Below are positions 25,501 through 37,022 of a stretch of 64,000 nt of DNA, in pieces. Each line of letters begins with the position of its first letter. Position 1 is the stretch's first letter. Under the pieces are notes generated by a model that did no database searches, was not told the origin of the DNA, and saw nothing but the letters and a program-made list of their open reading frames with translations. The translations under genes and the position numbers were made by a program. Origin of the DNA: Neodiprion pinetum (taxonomy: Eukaryota > Arthropoda > Insecta > Hymenoptera > Diprionidae); the NCBI RefSeq assembly GCF_021155775.2, contig NC_060233.1, positions 30,597,077 through 30,661,076 on the forward strand, written 5' to 3'.

Positions 25501-28500
25501 GTAGAAAAGTGGTTAGGCGTAATAACCGTGGCATGTAAAGCGAAGCAAGCGATAGCAGGTATAGCTGCGGTGGTTGCGGCAGGGATGCCGCAGAAGCAAT
25601 GCGGCGGAGCCGAAGGAATAAATTCAAAACTCTGTAATGCCCGGAATTCAGGATCCAGTGGAAATAAAAGGAGCATCCCGGTGACAAACTTGCAGTCCGT
25701 AGTTTTATCGTGAATTTTTTTCAAATCGCTAAAAGCACGGCCGCATAACCCAACTTTTACATTATCTCTTTGCGCGCACAGCAACCGATGCGAATTGAAG
25801 GGAATGCCGTCGCCCTTCTCGTATCTTCTGCGATGTACATTCACCTGCGGGCAATATGCACCGCAAGAATTTCCATCCCGCTATCTCTTCTCTCCTAATT
25901 GAAGCGTCTTATCTAAAGTATAATTTGACCACGAAACATTCGTCAAGAAAATTCTGATCCAGTGTTACCCTGGTTAATTAAGGGGGATCACCTTTAATTA
26001 ACGATCATATACTAAGCGTTAAAACTAATATTTTATCTTCAATTTATGAAAAATCAATAAGGAAAAAATTCGTTGGATAATTTGTAAATAACATTTTCAA
26101 TTTCGTTTATTGAAACGAATTTGTTAAATCTTCTCAATCAAAATCACATTCGTTCGTCATCATTCATTCAGCAATAAAATTGAAATAAATGTGTAAACAT
26201 TAACGATTATAAGTGTTTGAACTTGACTTTTATAAAAATGTACGTCGATTATTTGTGGTCCTCTTTGTCGTTGCGTCTGTTTTACAATTTATTATTAGCA
26301 ACAGGTTCCGTAGTTTAAACTTTTTTCTTCACATCACATAATTAATTCGTGAAAAAAACGAGAAATTCACAAGACTTCGACAAGTGTTAAATGACAGGTC
26401 TATCGATTTGCCAAGGTTGCTTGGCAAGTGACCAGTAATTCTCTTACCGCTTTACTTCTCATTCGCGCCTAGAGGATAAGCATAATAAATTTGAATTTTT
26501 TTACCTGTAGCCTATTGTCTGTTACAGAATCCTATTCGACCCAATTTCGTAATTCGTCCAGTGGCTGAATTAAGAAATGTAAAGGAGAAAAGACAAAAAA
26601 TTAAAATTGTAAACGTGAAATTGAAGAATTGAATTATGTGGAAAATGAATTTTTCCAAGTGGAACAGGGTTCTTTTTTTGTTTTTTTTTTTTCTATTTGT
26701 GCTTTACTTTTCGCTTTTCTGGGTAGAGAAATTAAAGCAGGCTGGAAAGAAATCGAGACATAAATGCGAGAAGTTGTGAAATATATGCAGAAGAATATAC
26801 GCGGCACTCTAAATCGGCGAGAATAGGTGCTTGGAAACTGTGGAATTGGATATCGGGGTGGTTTATGGGATGGACGTTGAAAGAAAGGGGAAATTGTGGG
26901 GTTTGTTTATTCGGGATGGTTGTTCGCGGACAAATAGTCAGCAGTTTGTTCTTCACATCGGTTGTGTGCTCTTGCTGCAGAAGTGGGCATCCAGTGCCAA
27001 AGTTTCTACGTATAGCCGAAGCGAAACTACGCGGCGTCTGCAACGCCAGACGACATGAGACTGCGGATCAAAGCCGGTTGCTCTACGTATAACCAACCCG
27101 GTATTTGTGTTCTTCAAAGCCCTTGCTCTCTCACTCTCTACCTGCACAGTCTGGTAATGACTTACTCCCGATTCCGCGTTTCCACACCAACATCAAACTC
27201 CTTCGACGAATTATAACCGAATAACTTCCCGAATTTTTTCGACATTTATGCGAACCAAGCAGAGAAATGATGTTCTTGCCTCGTAACGAAGTTTCGTCGG
27301 TTTTTTTTTTCTTTCTTTCTTTTTATCATAATTTGTAGTTTGGTAAGTTTAGGGAAGAACGATTTGCGATTTTTTTTTCTCTTTTTACACCTGAAACCGT
27401 GTGGAAGGAAATTGTCACAGCAGGTTGAAAACGGTATCATGTGACGTCACTAATGTTAGAATATGTCATCTATGTACGAGTATCAGGTACTGTGAAATTC
27501 AATTGTACGTAACTTTTCCAATTATTGTGCGTAACGTATATAAAAAAAAAAAAAACAAAAATACGAGCCAATTACGTTGAAATACTTTTAACTTTTTGCG
27601 CGTGTGAAATACCGGAATTCTTTTTCATTAAACTTTCTCATTACGAGAGTAACTTTGTCTTTCTTTTTTTATCTTCTTTCTCAATTTTCTGACCCTAATA
27701 TTTCGTCGATAAAGGTGAGATATAAAATACGATCACTCGAGTGGATTAATTGTTGTACAGTAAGCAAAAGTAAATTACTTTTGTAAGGAATGTTCAGAGA
27801 TATTTTGCGACTAATTCCAAGTCCCAGGGCTTGTTCTACCTCGTTGTGAGCGTAAGAGGTTGAATAGCGCGCCTACTACGTAAAACAAAATAGGAAAACT
27901 AGTCAAGTACAAGTTGCGTGCGTGGATGAATTTGTTCACCGGTTATCACTCTGCGAGAAGACGCCGCAGAATCAACATCCAATCAATACTTCGTAGTCCA
28001 AATTTTCAATCTAGTTGCACATCTCAATACATCCGATTTTGGAATATAAACTTTTTTTTTTTATTAAATAAAGTCTGGCCTAATTTTTTTTTTTTCCAAC
28101 CTTCAGTGAAAATATAACAATTTTAGCAAGCTTATATCAATTAAAAGTGAAAGGCCACCCACGAAAATGAAATCGGTGTAACGAAAACGTGGCACAACGG
28201 CTTGGCAAAATCCGTCGTTAAAATATCTGCCTGTAAAAGCTCAGTACGAACAAAAAACTGTCATTGTTTAAAGAAAAGATTTGTTACGAGAAAAGTGTCG
28301 AATTAAATTTGAAAATGAACATTTATATATAGAAAAAGCGTATTTTAATCTTGTGAATGAATAAAAAGACGAATGAATGATGATAAACAATTCATATTCG
28401 CAGTTTTATTTATAACAAGTTTATGCACATCTGATTTATTCATTTATTAAACAAAAATAAAATCTACACGATTCACCTAAAATGAAAGAATTTCGCTCAA

Positions 28501-30660
28501 AATCTTCGCGATTAATTTTTCACGGCACTCGCAGATTCTCGAGATAATTTTCAAGATTTCGAAAGTATAATCGATGTAAAATCATCCAAGATTCCTTCAA
28601 CAATTATCACCGTGTAACTTTTGTCCGTATGTTTTCACCGTCATTTTTAAAACGTGATACAGAGTTTTCATTGCGACAAGTGAAACTAAAACGGGAGCAA
28701 AAAGTAACAATTCATTCAAACGATACGAATGAAAAATAAAGGCGTGGCTGGCCAGCGTGCCAAAGTTTTTTGCACGACGATGGAAGCCGCAAGATTTTGT
28801 TGCACATTTGTTCAAAAGATACAACAGCTATGCAATAAATGTTTTTGTTGTTAATCACGCATGCTTGGAGTAACGGAACGATTAAATTAACCAATTTTGA
28901 AACGAATTTGTAACTGCGTTTATAAAAACGTAACTGCAAGTTGGAAATTTTACAAACGAATCTTAAAATCACCAAATCGTAATCGCTTGTCGGACCTTTT
29001 CGAATAATATTGAAATTTTGTACAAAAAGTCTGACCTGCTGGTGAAATTTTGTTGGCAGATTTTCTTTTTTTAATCAATTACTGTTACGAAGGCCGATCC
29101 AAATGTTCGCACGACAATTTTTCATACGAATTTTCATCATTTTCGCAAAAGCTTGCACGTAAAAATTTTCCGCCACTATTTTCCTCCATAACTCAGGTGC
29201 AAAAATAACAACAAAGAAGATGCAGGAATACAGATGAAACTCGGTATAACTACAAAACTGAAACGTCTTTACCGGCGAAAAGTTAGTTGCATGGATGTTG
29301 TCGTGTTGAAACTTTGAAATCTTGACGTGGAACCTTAACTGTTACATACATACATGTATACGCGAAGATATAATAATACAACTCTTAACTTTCAACCGCT
29401 ACTGTTGCACTACGTGCGCTGATTACTGAAAGTTGAAGTATTAGCGAGACGAAAAGACGGACCAAAGAGAAGAAAATTTTGTATGCAATGAATTTCATCT
29501 GAAATTGACAAATTAATATTGACGAATTTCAGAAGAATTGCCTACACATTTGTCACATGGCATCATTTCATTTCAACACCAAAAACGTATGGTTTCTCCA
29601 GTTTTAATGAAAGTCAACCCGTTTCATTCATGAATATTTATTACTTCTCTACAAATGATTTGATATGATTTATTCCTCTTAGTTATATTTACAGTCGATT
29701 CCCTACAGTGAATTAAAAAAATCTTACATGCAAAGTCATTAAAAGTTTTAATTGACAAACTTTTACTTTTATAATTAGTAAGTGTATTTTCATGTTGCGA
29801 GAATCTATTTCAAGTGTATCATAGAGAAATTTTTAACAAAACAAGACGATAATTGTTTCATTACACATTATACAAACAATGTACGATATTGGTTTGTAAG
29901 TAAAAACCGGGAATGTTAATCCATGTGTATAAAGTTATATCAATCACCAATCTATCTTGGCGCGAAGTTACAGTTTATTGTTTTTTCTTATGATTACCAG
30001 AAATTTTTTTAATAATGTTGAAATCGTTTAGCTTCGATTTTACGAATTGAAGGAACTTATTTCGCTATCTCAATCGTTGTGTCAATCTCCGTACCAATTA
30101 ATCGTTCTCCCAATAAATATCGCGTGTACAACGACGGTTGGTTTTCAGATTCTTTCCACTTCCTGGCTTTTTTCAAAGACAACATCGTTGACAAGCAGGA
30201 TTCACCGTAAAACACGAAAGTTGGAGCACAAACGCGAGGCGGAGTCCTTATTTCCGCTGCAGAGACGACATCGTTGCAGTGCATCAGTCGATTAAACATT
30301 TGCTGCGGCATACTATAAACCATGATATAATCTCGCAATGCGGTGAACACTGCCAGGCTTGGGGAGCGGTGTGCAGGATGTCTGTGAGCCTGTTGGCGTA
30401 CCCGTGTTCGTTCATAATCACACTCGCGGGTCCTGCGATACCGAGGGAAGTGGGTACAGCGTAGATTCGGGGGATTACCCGCAGTCTCCGATCAAAAGTA
30501 CCAAGTCAGCCTAATGCCGCGGACCGTGTAGCTGCCTACCAAAATTCTACAGAGTTCATCCCTGATCTGTGGCTGCGGAATCGAGTGCATTGTACATTGC
30601 AGGGTGTGTACGCCCGAGTGCCCTTCGATTAGAGGTTGACTGTAGCGATGGTCACTGAGC
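16551..30660. other. Long AT-rich region without a supportable gene
   Basis: No recognised coding sequence across about 14 kb. It contains a polypyrimidine tract at about 17628-17712, poly-A/T runs (for example 17818-17832, 18601-18615, 25474-25492), a (TA)n tract at about 22069-22087, and many small hairpins. Among these is an 11-bp inverted pair AATCTCGTAAA / TTTACGAGATT near 23.3 kb. The 189-codon minus-strand frame at 25275-25844 is the longest outside the satellite. It runs through a poly-A tract, giving a Phe-rich segment, and shows no domain. The DNA could be intergenic or a large intron. Confidence 0.5.
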
Positions 30661-30668
30661 TAAAAGTA

Positions 30669-31196
30669 ATCGATCCATCGATTAAACTTGTCGAACACGA
30701 CTCGATTGAATTGGTAAAAATTAATCGATTATTTCGTATTTTTTTGAAACGGTGCAGTTTGCGGAAACGGAAAAGTTTTTTGGTGTTTTTTACAGTTTCG
30801 ATGAAAATACTTACTTAGCTTTCCTTTAATGCATCAAGTAGCTACTTGGTAAGTCAGGCAATGATAATAATTGATAGTTTAATTACATTAATTGATATTG
30901 TATTGTGTCGTTCGTGGAAGTAAAAAAACCAAAACCGATTGTGAGGAAAAATTATCGATCATACTCGATTAATCCGGAAAAAATAATCGATTCGATCGAA
31001 ATTCAATTATTTTTTATCATTCTTAAGGTTGAGGCCTGATTAGGGAGTCATTTCTTTACCGTGGTTATGAATTTACGATGAGCATGGCGTCGGTAGTTGG
31101 AGGAATTTCGGAGTTTAACGAACGGGCCGAACTGTTGCTTCAAACTAAAGTTAGAAAAAAAAAAGAAAAAAAAAGGTAGCGATATAATTTATCGAT
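30669..31196. promoter_or_regulatory. Cluster of six ATCGAT sites
   Basis: ATCGAT occurs at 30669, 30677, 30724, 30954, 30986 and 31191, several extended to AATCGATTA-like or TATCGATA-like forms. Near matches (CTCGATTGAA, CTCGATTAAT) lie between. Fewer than one would be expected in about 530 bp by chance. ATCGAT is the core recognised by Cut/Onecut-type homeodomain factors, and TATCGATA by DREF in flies. The use here is inference. The near-symmetric distribution may also reflect an old inverted repeat. Confidence 0.35.
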
Positions 31197-31930
31197 AATT
31201 TGAGTTCAGTCGTAGACGAACGAAGGACTGGTATATATTTATGAGTCTACTTAGATAAACGAAAAAAATTTTATAAGAGTTACTCGTAGCAAGGGTTGCC
31301 GGTAAATACGTATTCCGCACAGGAAAGCGGAACTTCTTCGAACATCTACGATGGAAATCAGGATGCAACGAAAGTTACACGCTCAAAGAGACTTGCTTCA
31401 GTTTGTTTTGTCACAGATAATTGGTCATGCTTCTGTGAGAATTGACAAGTCGCCGTTTTTCCGGCGAGTAAATCGCTATCGCTATAAATGGGAAAAGTTT
31501 TGCTTTATATTGATCGTAAATAAGATCGTTTCAGTTTCCTGATTTTATACGGTCGTTCGAACTCACTCGAAATCATGCGCAGTTCTATGTACCTAAACGT
31601 GTGAAATGATTTCGAGTCATTTAAAAAATTGCTTCAATTTTGTACGCACAGCTTCATTACTTCAAAAGTTATTCGAATCTATTTGAATTAATTTAACCGT
31701 CCACGTGGCATTGAGTACCTAATTAGAATTCGATCGAAGTATCATCAGAGTTTTTAATGTGCCAAAAATTCAATGCACTCGTCCATTAACGTGTACAATA
31801 GAAAGAGAAAAACGACGGATAACATCCTATTTCAAGTTTAGAAATTTAGGATTGGAAAGTGAAGTGAAAACCGGCAGTTGCACAACATCGAAGACGTAAA
31901 GGAGAAATGAAAAACAATGTCAAGTCAATA

Positions 31931-32143
31931 ATGGCTGAGAGTTTCATGGAATCAGAATTTCCTCGGGGTGAGTGGATACGTACCTATTTACCAGCTATCA
32001 CATGTTTTCTCTCTTTTGCAGAACACCGGGTAACACGAACTGCAATGATGGCTGGACGTTCAACAGCTCCTGTTCCACACACGGGCCAAGGAGCTTTTAC
32101 CCTCACTGTATGCACGCGGGAGCAACAAGCCGAGCATCCGTGA
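31931..32143 (+). CDS. Possible two-exon small gene, unknown product
   Basis: An ATG at 31931 starts a frame that meets a strong GTGAGT donor at 31968 (exon 31931-31967). The donor is followed after 54 nt by a pyrimidine-rich TTTTCTCTCTTTTGCAG acceptor ending at 32021. The frame then continues to a stop ending at about 32143. The predicted intron is a multiple of three without a stop, so spliced and unspliced products share a frame (about 53 and 71 residues from this ATG). An in-frame ATG also lies at 31907. The product has no signal peptide, membrane segment or motif I recognise, and two other frames are also open over exon 2. The splice signals are the best evidence. Chance remains the more likely explanation. 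Confidence 0.18.
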   Translation: MAESFMESEFPRGEWIRTYLPAITCFLSFAEHRVTRTAMMAGRSTAPVPHTGQGAFTLTVCTREQQAEHP

Positions 32144-32159
32144 AGGACAAACGGGAAAT

Positions 32160-34280
32160 GAAAAGTGCCTGAGGACGACGTAAATCCGCTTGAAATGTGA
32201 AAAACAAAAGGGGACACGTTGAGTTGGAACATTTTCAAGTCCTACCGACAACTCCCATAAACATGGTCGTTGACACGATGTGTAGTCGTTTGATATTGCG
32301 GGATGAGAAAATTTGCCTTTCACGTCGGATTTACTCGGTGGAAAGAAAGATCTTCAACTCTTTATAGAGTCATTATCGGTTTTGCCTTCTCTGCTGGTGA
32401 TCGGGTAGTCGAATAATTATTATCTCAATACCTGGCACATCGAGTGGGATTCAGGAAGAGGAACTTTGCAGTTCATTCTCTGTCGGAATGAGAATTAATT
32501 TCCAAAGGTAGATTCGTTCTTCGTATTTTTTTTTCTTCTTTTTTTTTTTTTTTTTCTCACGCTGTACCTACAATTATGAGAAGTACTGTTGCCAGAGTAG
32601 CTTTTATACGGTAATTTGCGACGAAACTTGTCCTGGTTTATGGCGAACTTTTCTTCCAGCTTACATTCGGTCGCGGAGTTTCCGTGTAAAGGAGAAATTG
32701 CACGTATATGCATATACATACACCTATGTATAAATTGTTGGAAAATTTATATATAAGTAAGAAATTTCTAGATTCAAGAGAAAAGTAGAAATCTTTTTAA
32801 CTATCTTGGAAAGCGGTCTGCCGTGATATATATTACGGTTGTACGCTGTAGGTATACCTTGTACGCCGCTTAATTTTCTAAAGCCGTGCAGTTACGTAAA
32901 TGTTGACTAATTTCAATGAGCGTATCTCTTAATTTACAACCACCTTCTCAACCTTTATACGTACAATACTTTCCCAGACAAATTTCCTAACGTACTGTTT
33001 CCGTTTTTCTTCTACTTTCTTGTTGTTTTTACTTTATTCTATTTTTTGTTTTTCTTTTGCTCTGGAATTGCCTTACTTTTAAGCTTTTATTTATAATGTA
33101 AACTCGTACTTTTACAAGAACAAATTTTATAAATTAAGATACGTCAAAATTTCTAATGCTTATGTTTAATGCATAATTCCTAATCCGTGCACGTTTAAAT
33201 CGTAATTTTTGAGATTGAAACAATCAAGCTTCCTATTTCCTCTTATTTTTTCTCTGCTAATTTATGTTTAGCGATTTCTTTTAAAACTTCGTTTTTGAAT
33301 ATTCATACCAATAATCCTTGTCAGTTATTCAATGGTTCGAATCAACGTGAACATTGAATACGTGTATTTCAGACAAACTCATTTTTGTTTTGACCGGTGA
33401 ACACATTTTTAGATTTTCCTTTTTTTTCTTGTTTTTACCTGTCTTTGCTGAGCTGCAAGAGGTTGATGCAAACGGAACTTGTAGCGACTCTACAACTTGC
33501 CTCGAGTGAGTCTTAAGTATCCGTGTAGTTTTGCCACGCGAGGTACGTGAGGTGGTGTTGCACTTGTCGGTTAGGTTGAAGTTGGCCGGGAACCAAATAG
33601 AAAGTAAAAAAAACACGCCGCGGTTAGATGTTAGATATGTGTGTGTGTGTGTGTACCATAGATAATTCGCAGTACCTTCTACGGTACATCGTCGAGAGGC
33701 AAAGCTGGATGGTTGGTAAGTAGAAAATTGTAATTAAAACTTGACGCTTAATTGCGCCGTCACATTGAGGGAAAGAAGAAGAAAGCAGAGTAAAAAGGAA
33801 TAACGCTTGGCGGTTAAAAAATTACAAGATATTTCACGTTCAGAGTTTGAGTCGAAGGAAAATAAATGAATAAAAAAAAATCGCGATCAAACCAAATTGA
33901 AGAAAAACAAGCTGACTTGCATGTTTTATTCATATATTTTATATTCTATTACAGCCACAGCTGCATACAATTTTGCAATTTGCAGCGAATGGTGGGTAAA
34001 ACAATTATACTGGAACCTCGCGGCGGCAGCAGCAGAATCAGCTCAGCACCGAGTAACAAATAGTCGTCGGCAATTTTATTAGTACTATTTTCCGCTTCCC
34101 GATTAGTGTTGATTTAAACTCAATTTACAAACCCGATTCTTCGTTAGGTACGGATTAACCGAATACATATATACGTACATATAGTACGTACATAACGTTC
34201 ATGCCGACCGTGTGCCGAGAAAAATTGCTAGTTGTCTAAAAAATGAAAATTATGTTTCCAGCTGTAACCACAAAATCAAG
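32160..34280. other. AT-rich non-coding DNA, no gene seen
   Basis: No recognised gene. Contains a T-rich tract at 32526-32557 and a (TG)n microsatellite at 33638-33654. Confidence 0.55.
33638..33654. repeat. (TG)n microsatellite
   Basis: Seventeen bases of uninterrupted TG. Confidence 0.9.
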
Positions 34281-34492
34281 TACACTAATGCTCAAAAGTA
34301 TTTTGACAAAGACGGCAATTGAGTTAGTTGCAAAGAAATATAAAATACAAAAATGAACAATAATTTTTATTCAAAATAAGTGAATTTCGTTAGCTACAAA
34401 ACAAAGTTAAAGCAAAGAAAAATAAATGATAAACGATAAATCAAAATGACGAAGAATTTCATATTGTCAAAATACTTTTAAACGCTACTGTA
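34281..34492. mobile_element. Tc1/mariner-like MITE, 27-bp terminal inverted repeats, TA flanks
   Basis: Left end 34283-34309 and right end 34464-34490 are inverted copies matching at 22 of 27 positions. Each contains the identical inner block AAAAGTATTTTGACAA. The tips begin CACTA/CAGTA, and each is flanked by a TA dinucleotide (34281-34282 and 34491-34492), the hallmark target duplication of the Tc1/mariner superfamily. Inner TIR sequence of the CAAAAGTATTT type is common in that superfamily. The 208-bp body is AT-rich with no transposase, so it is a non-autonomous copy or internal-deletion derivative. Confidence 0.8.
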
Positions 34493-34914
34493 TATGTTAC
34501 TAATCTATCCGATTATCGTTACTTGCAGTAAATTTTTTCCAAAACTATTGCTACAAATTGATATTGAGGTATTGATCAACTGAAAAAATGCAGTAAACTA
34601 AAGAAATGGATATGCAATCCATAAGTAATGCAGTAATATCTAGGAAATGTATCATTTACAATTATAGCTACTTACAGCCATTGTACTAAAAAATTTTAGT
34701 CAGTCTGATAAAGTAAATTTTGCTCAATTTGGCTTTCAGTGCCTGCGTCTGCGAAGCTCCTCGTACGACTGCGCATACTTATATCTATACGTTGCGTCGG
34801 TGTTAGTTTCCGGTTCGGGAATTTCACGTTCTAGGCTTAAAACGTCCTTGTTATACCATCCGCATCTACTCGTGGCAACGAGGCGTTACGCCAACTACGG
34901 TAATTTAGCCGGGC

Positions 34915-35046
34915 ACATTTTTTCCCTTTTTCTCCTACCACTTTCTCATCTTCTTCTCTCCTTATTTTCCCGTTTTCCGTTTTTTACCTCTTTCTGTTTT
35001 CTTCCCCTCTCATATATTTTTCCTCGTTTTTCTTACCCGAGAACTT
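34915..35046. repeat. Polypyrimidine tract
   Basis: About 130 bp almost entirely T and C on the plus strand, seen directly. It is able to form triplex DNA. No exon with a matching acceptor and frame was identified after it. Confidence 0.7.
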
Positions 35047-36979
35047 TCCTCGTATTATTCATCCTCATAAATGACGCTCACGCTTCCCGGAAACTATTTG
35101 CCTGATCCTGCAGGGTGGCGAGATTTTTTTGAGGTACCTACGTCGTATTCTGTACGGATATTATTCGATTGCGGATATGATTGAATTTTGTCATGTAATT
35201 TTTTTTACCATTTTCTTACTAACAAATAAAATATTCAGTTCAAACAATGATCGTTTAAGAATTTCTAAGATTTCTTCTACTTTGTTCACGGAACCTGTTT
35301 TATTGCTTGTAAAACTCGTATTTTCGGTTTTAAAAATTCGTAATTAATCAGATTTCGTTTTGTTTCATATAATGTATAGACAATTCTGATTATCATTCGA
35401 CAATCATGCCAGGTTTTTATACTCATAATTTTATTCTGTCCCGCGACGAAAATCCAATTGAAAAATAATAAAATCGTGTAATAATCTTGGTGAATTGTTA
35501 TCTTCCAATATCAAACCTCCGTCAAGTACGATAAATCGTATTTTACAATTCTTTCCTCTGCTGAGTGATGCAATCTGTTCAAACTTTGGAAAATAATATT
35601 GTTCTGTGATGGTAAGAAAAATTAACTCCAAGTACACCAAACGATGGAAATTCGCTAGAGGAATAAATTACCCCCTGATCATGTAAGTTATGCGAGGATT
35701 GGGGTTAAAACGAAGACGAGAGGTGTGAGCTGTAATTTCACGGTGTGCCAAACAAGATTCGAAACTCTCTTGCGCGTTTCATTTTGACGTTCGAATTTTC
35801 TTACAGCATCTTGCATCGCGATAAGTTCGCGTTCGGTGAATACGATTATCCATAACGGCACGATTCAACCTTATATAGCGAGGTATATAGCTATACATAT
35901 GTATATGTACATATCCAAACCACGGTACGTATATGCAACACGTGCCACGCGACCGTGACGAATAGCTGAGAGTCCCCGCGTCCTCAAGGAGGAATTGCCC
36001 CCATCCCAGTTCGCTTCCTCTCTAAAAACTGAAGAGTCTTCGAGATTCTGAATGATGAGATTTTTATTCAATTAGTGGGCAACTCAGCCGGTAGATTTTT
36101 TGTCGCGGAAAGAGAAGAACGAGAAGGTTCGCCAAAGTGGAGGAGCGGAAAAAGGAGATTGAATATTGGTAGGAAAAATACGGACCCTTAATCGTAATGA
36201 GGAGCTTGAGTTAGCGAGAGTGGCATGAATCAGTACGTGCAATGGCGTTCGATTTTTTCCACTTATTTCGACACCGTGTAAGAGCAGCCGGATGTGTGTA
36301 CGTGAAACACGACACTTAGAGATAACGACGATATTCGAGTTACCTACCCATAACAATTTTCATGGCAACCAGCTGCAGGATAGCTTTAACGGCTCTTTAG
36401 TTGCCGTCTCTTCCGCATCAAAAATTCAGCGTATGCTTGCGTCATGCTGGAATTTTACTTTGGATGTTCTTTTGAAAGACCTGGTCTAAAGCGCTCGACC
36501 AACTTCTAAACACTTTACCGCTTTTTGATCGAAATGTTATATTATACGTCGAGCTTTCTCGCAATTTAACGAAACTCAAAAGTTCTTTAAATCGGTGTGA
36601 GACTCGACTGTTTCTTTTTTTTTTTTTTTTCAATTTTCTTTTCGCACACGAACTCATTCAAAGAATGTATCTCGAAATTCTGTAGTCTAAATTTTCCCCA
36701 AAACTGTTCGAAGTTTAAAATCTCCCTATCTAAACGAAATTACAAGGCCTCGTAGAGTTCATTATACCCTCACTGTGGAAAGGTGACGGAATCAGAACTT
36801 TACGTAATAGATGTTCTAGGGATGTTGGCACGGAGTACGCAACCAGATGCTGACGGAGCATTGATTAGGATGAAGTTCTGCGACAAAGTGGGTAACAACG
36901 ACCCGAATTTCTAATTAAGCTTTGAATGTAAATCAGATCGCAGAGATTTTCAAGCCCCTCTGTCGAGGAAAGAAGAAAC

Positions 36980-37022
36980 GGGGGTTTGGCGGGGATTTGG
37001 GGGGGGGGGGAGGGGGAGGGGG
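36980..37022 (+). other. G-quadruplex motif
   Basis: G-runs of 5, 4, 12, 5 and 5 at 36980-36984, 36991-36994, 36999-37010, 37012-37016 and 37018-37022, with loops of 1 to 6 bases. This satisfies the usual four-tract quadruplex pattern several times over. Confidence 0.8.

Noticed and set aside
25275..25844. 189-codon minus-strand frame, the longest outside the array
   Set aside because: It runs through a poly-A tract that creates a Phe/Tyr-rich block, overlaps frames in other registers, and shows no domain, signal peptide or splice evidence.
25970..26001. TTAATTAA-based palindrome (GTTAATTAAGG / CCTTTAATTAAC)
   Set aside because: Short and AT-rich; expected by chance in this background.
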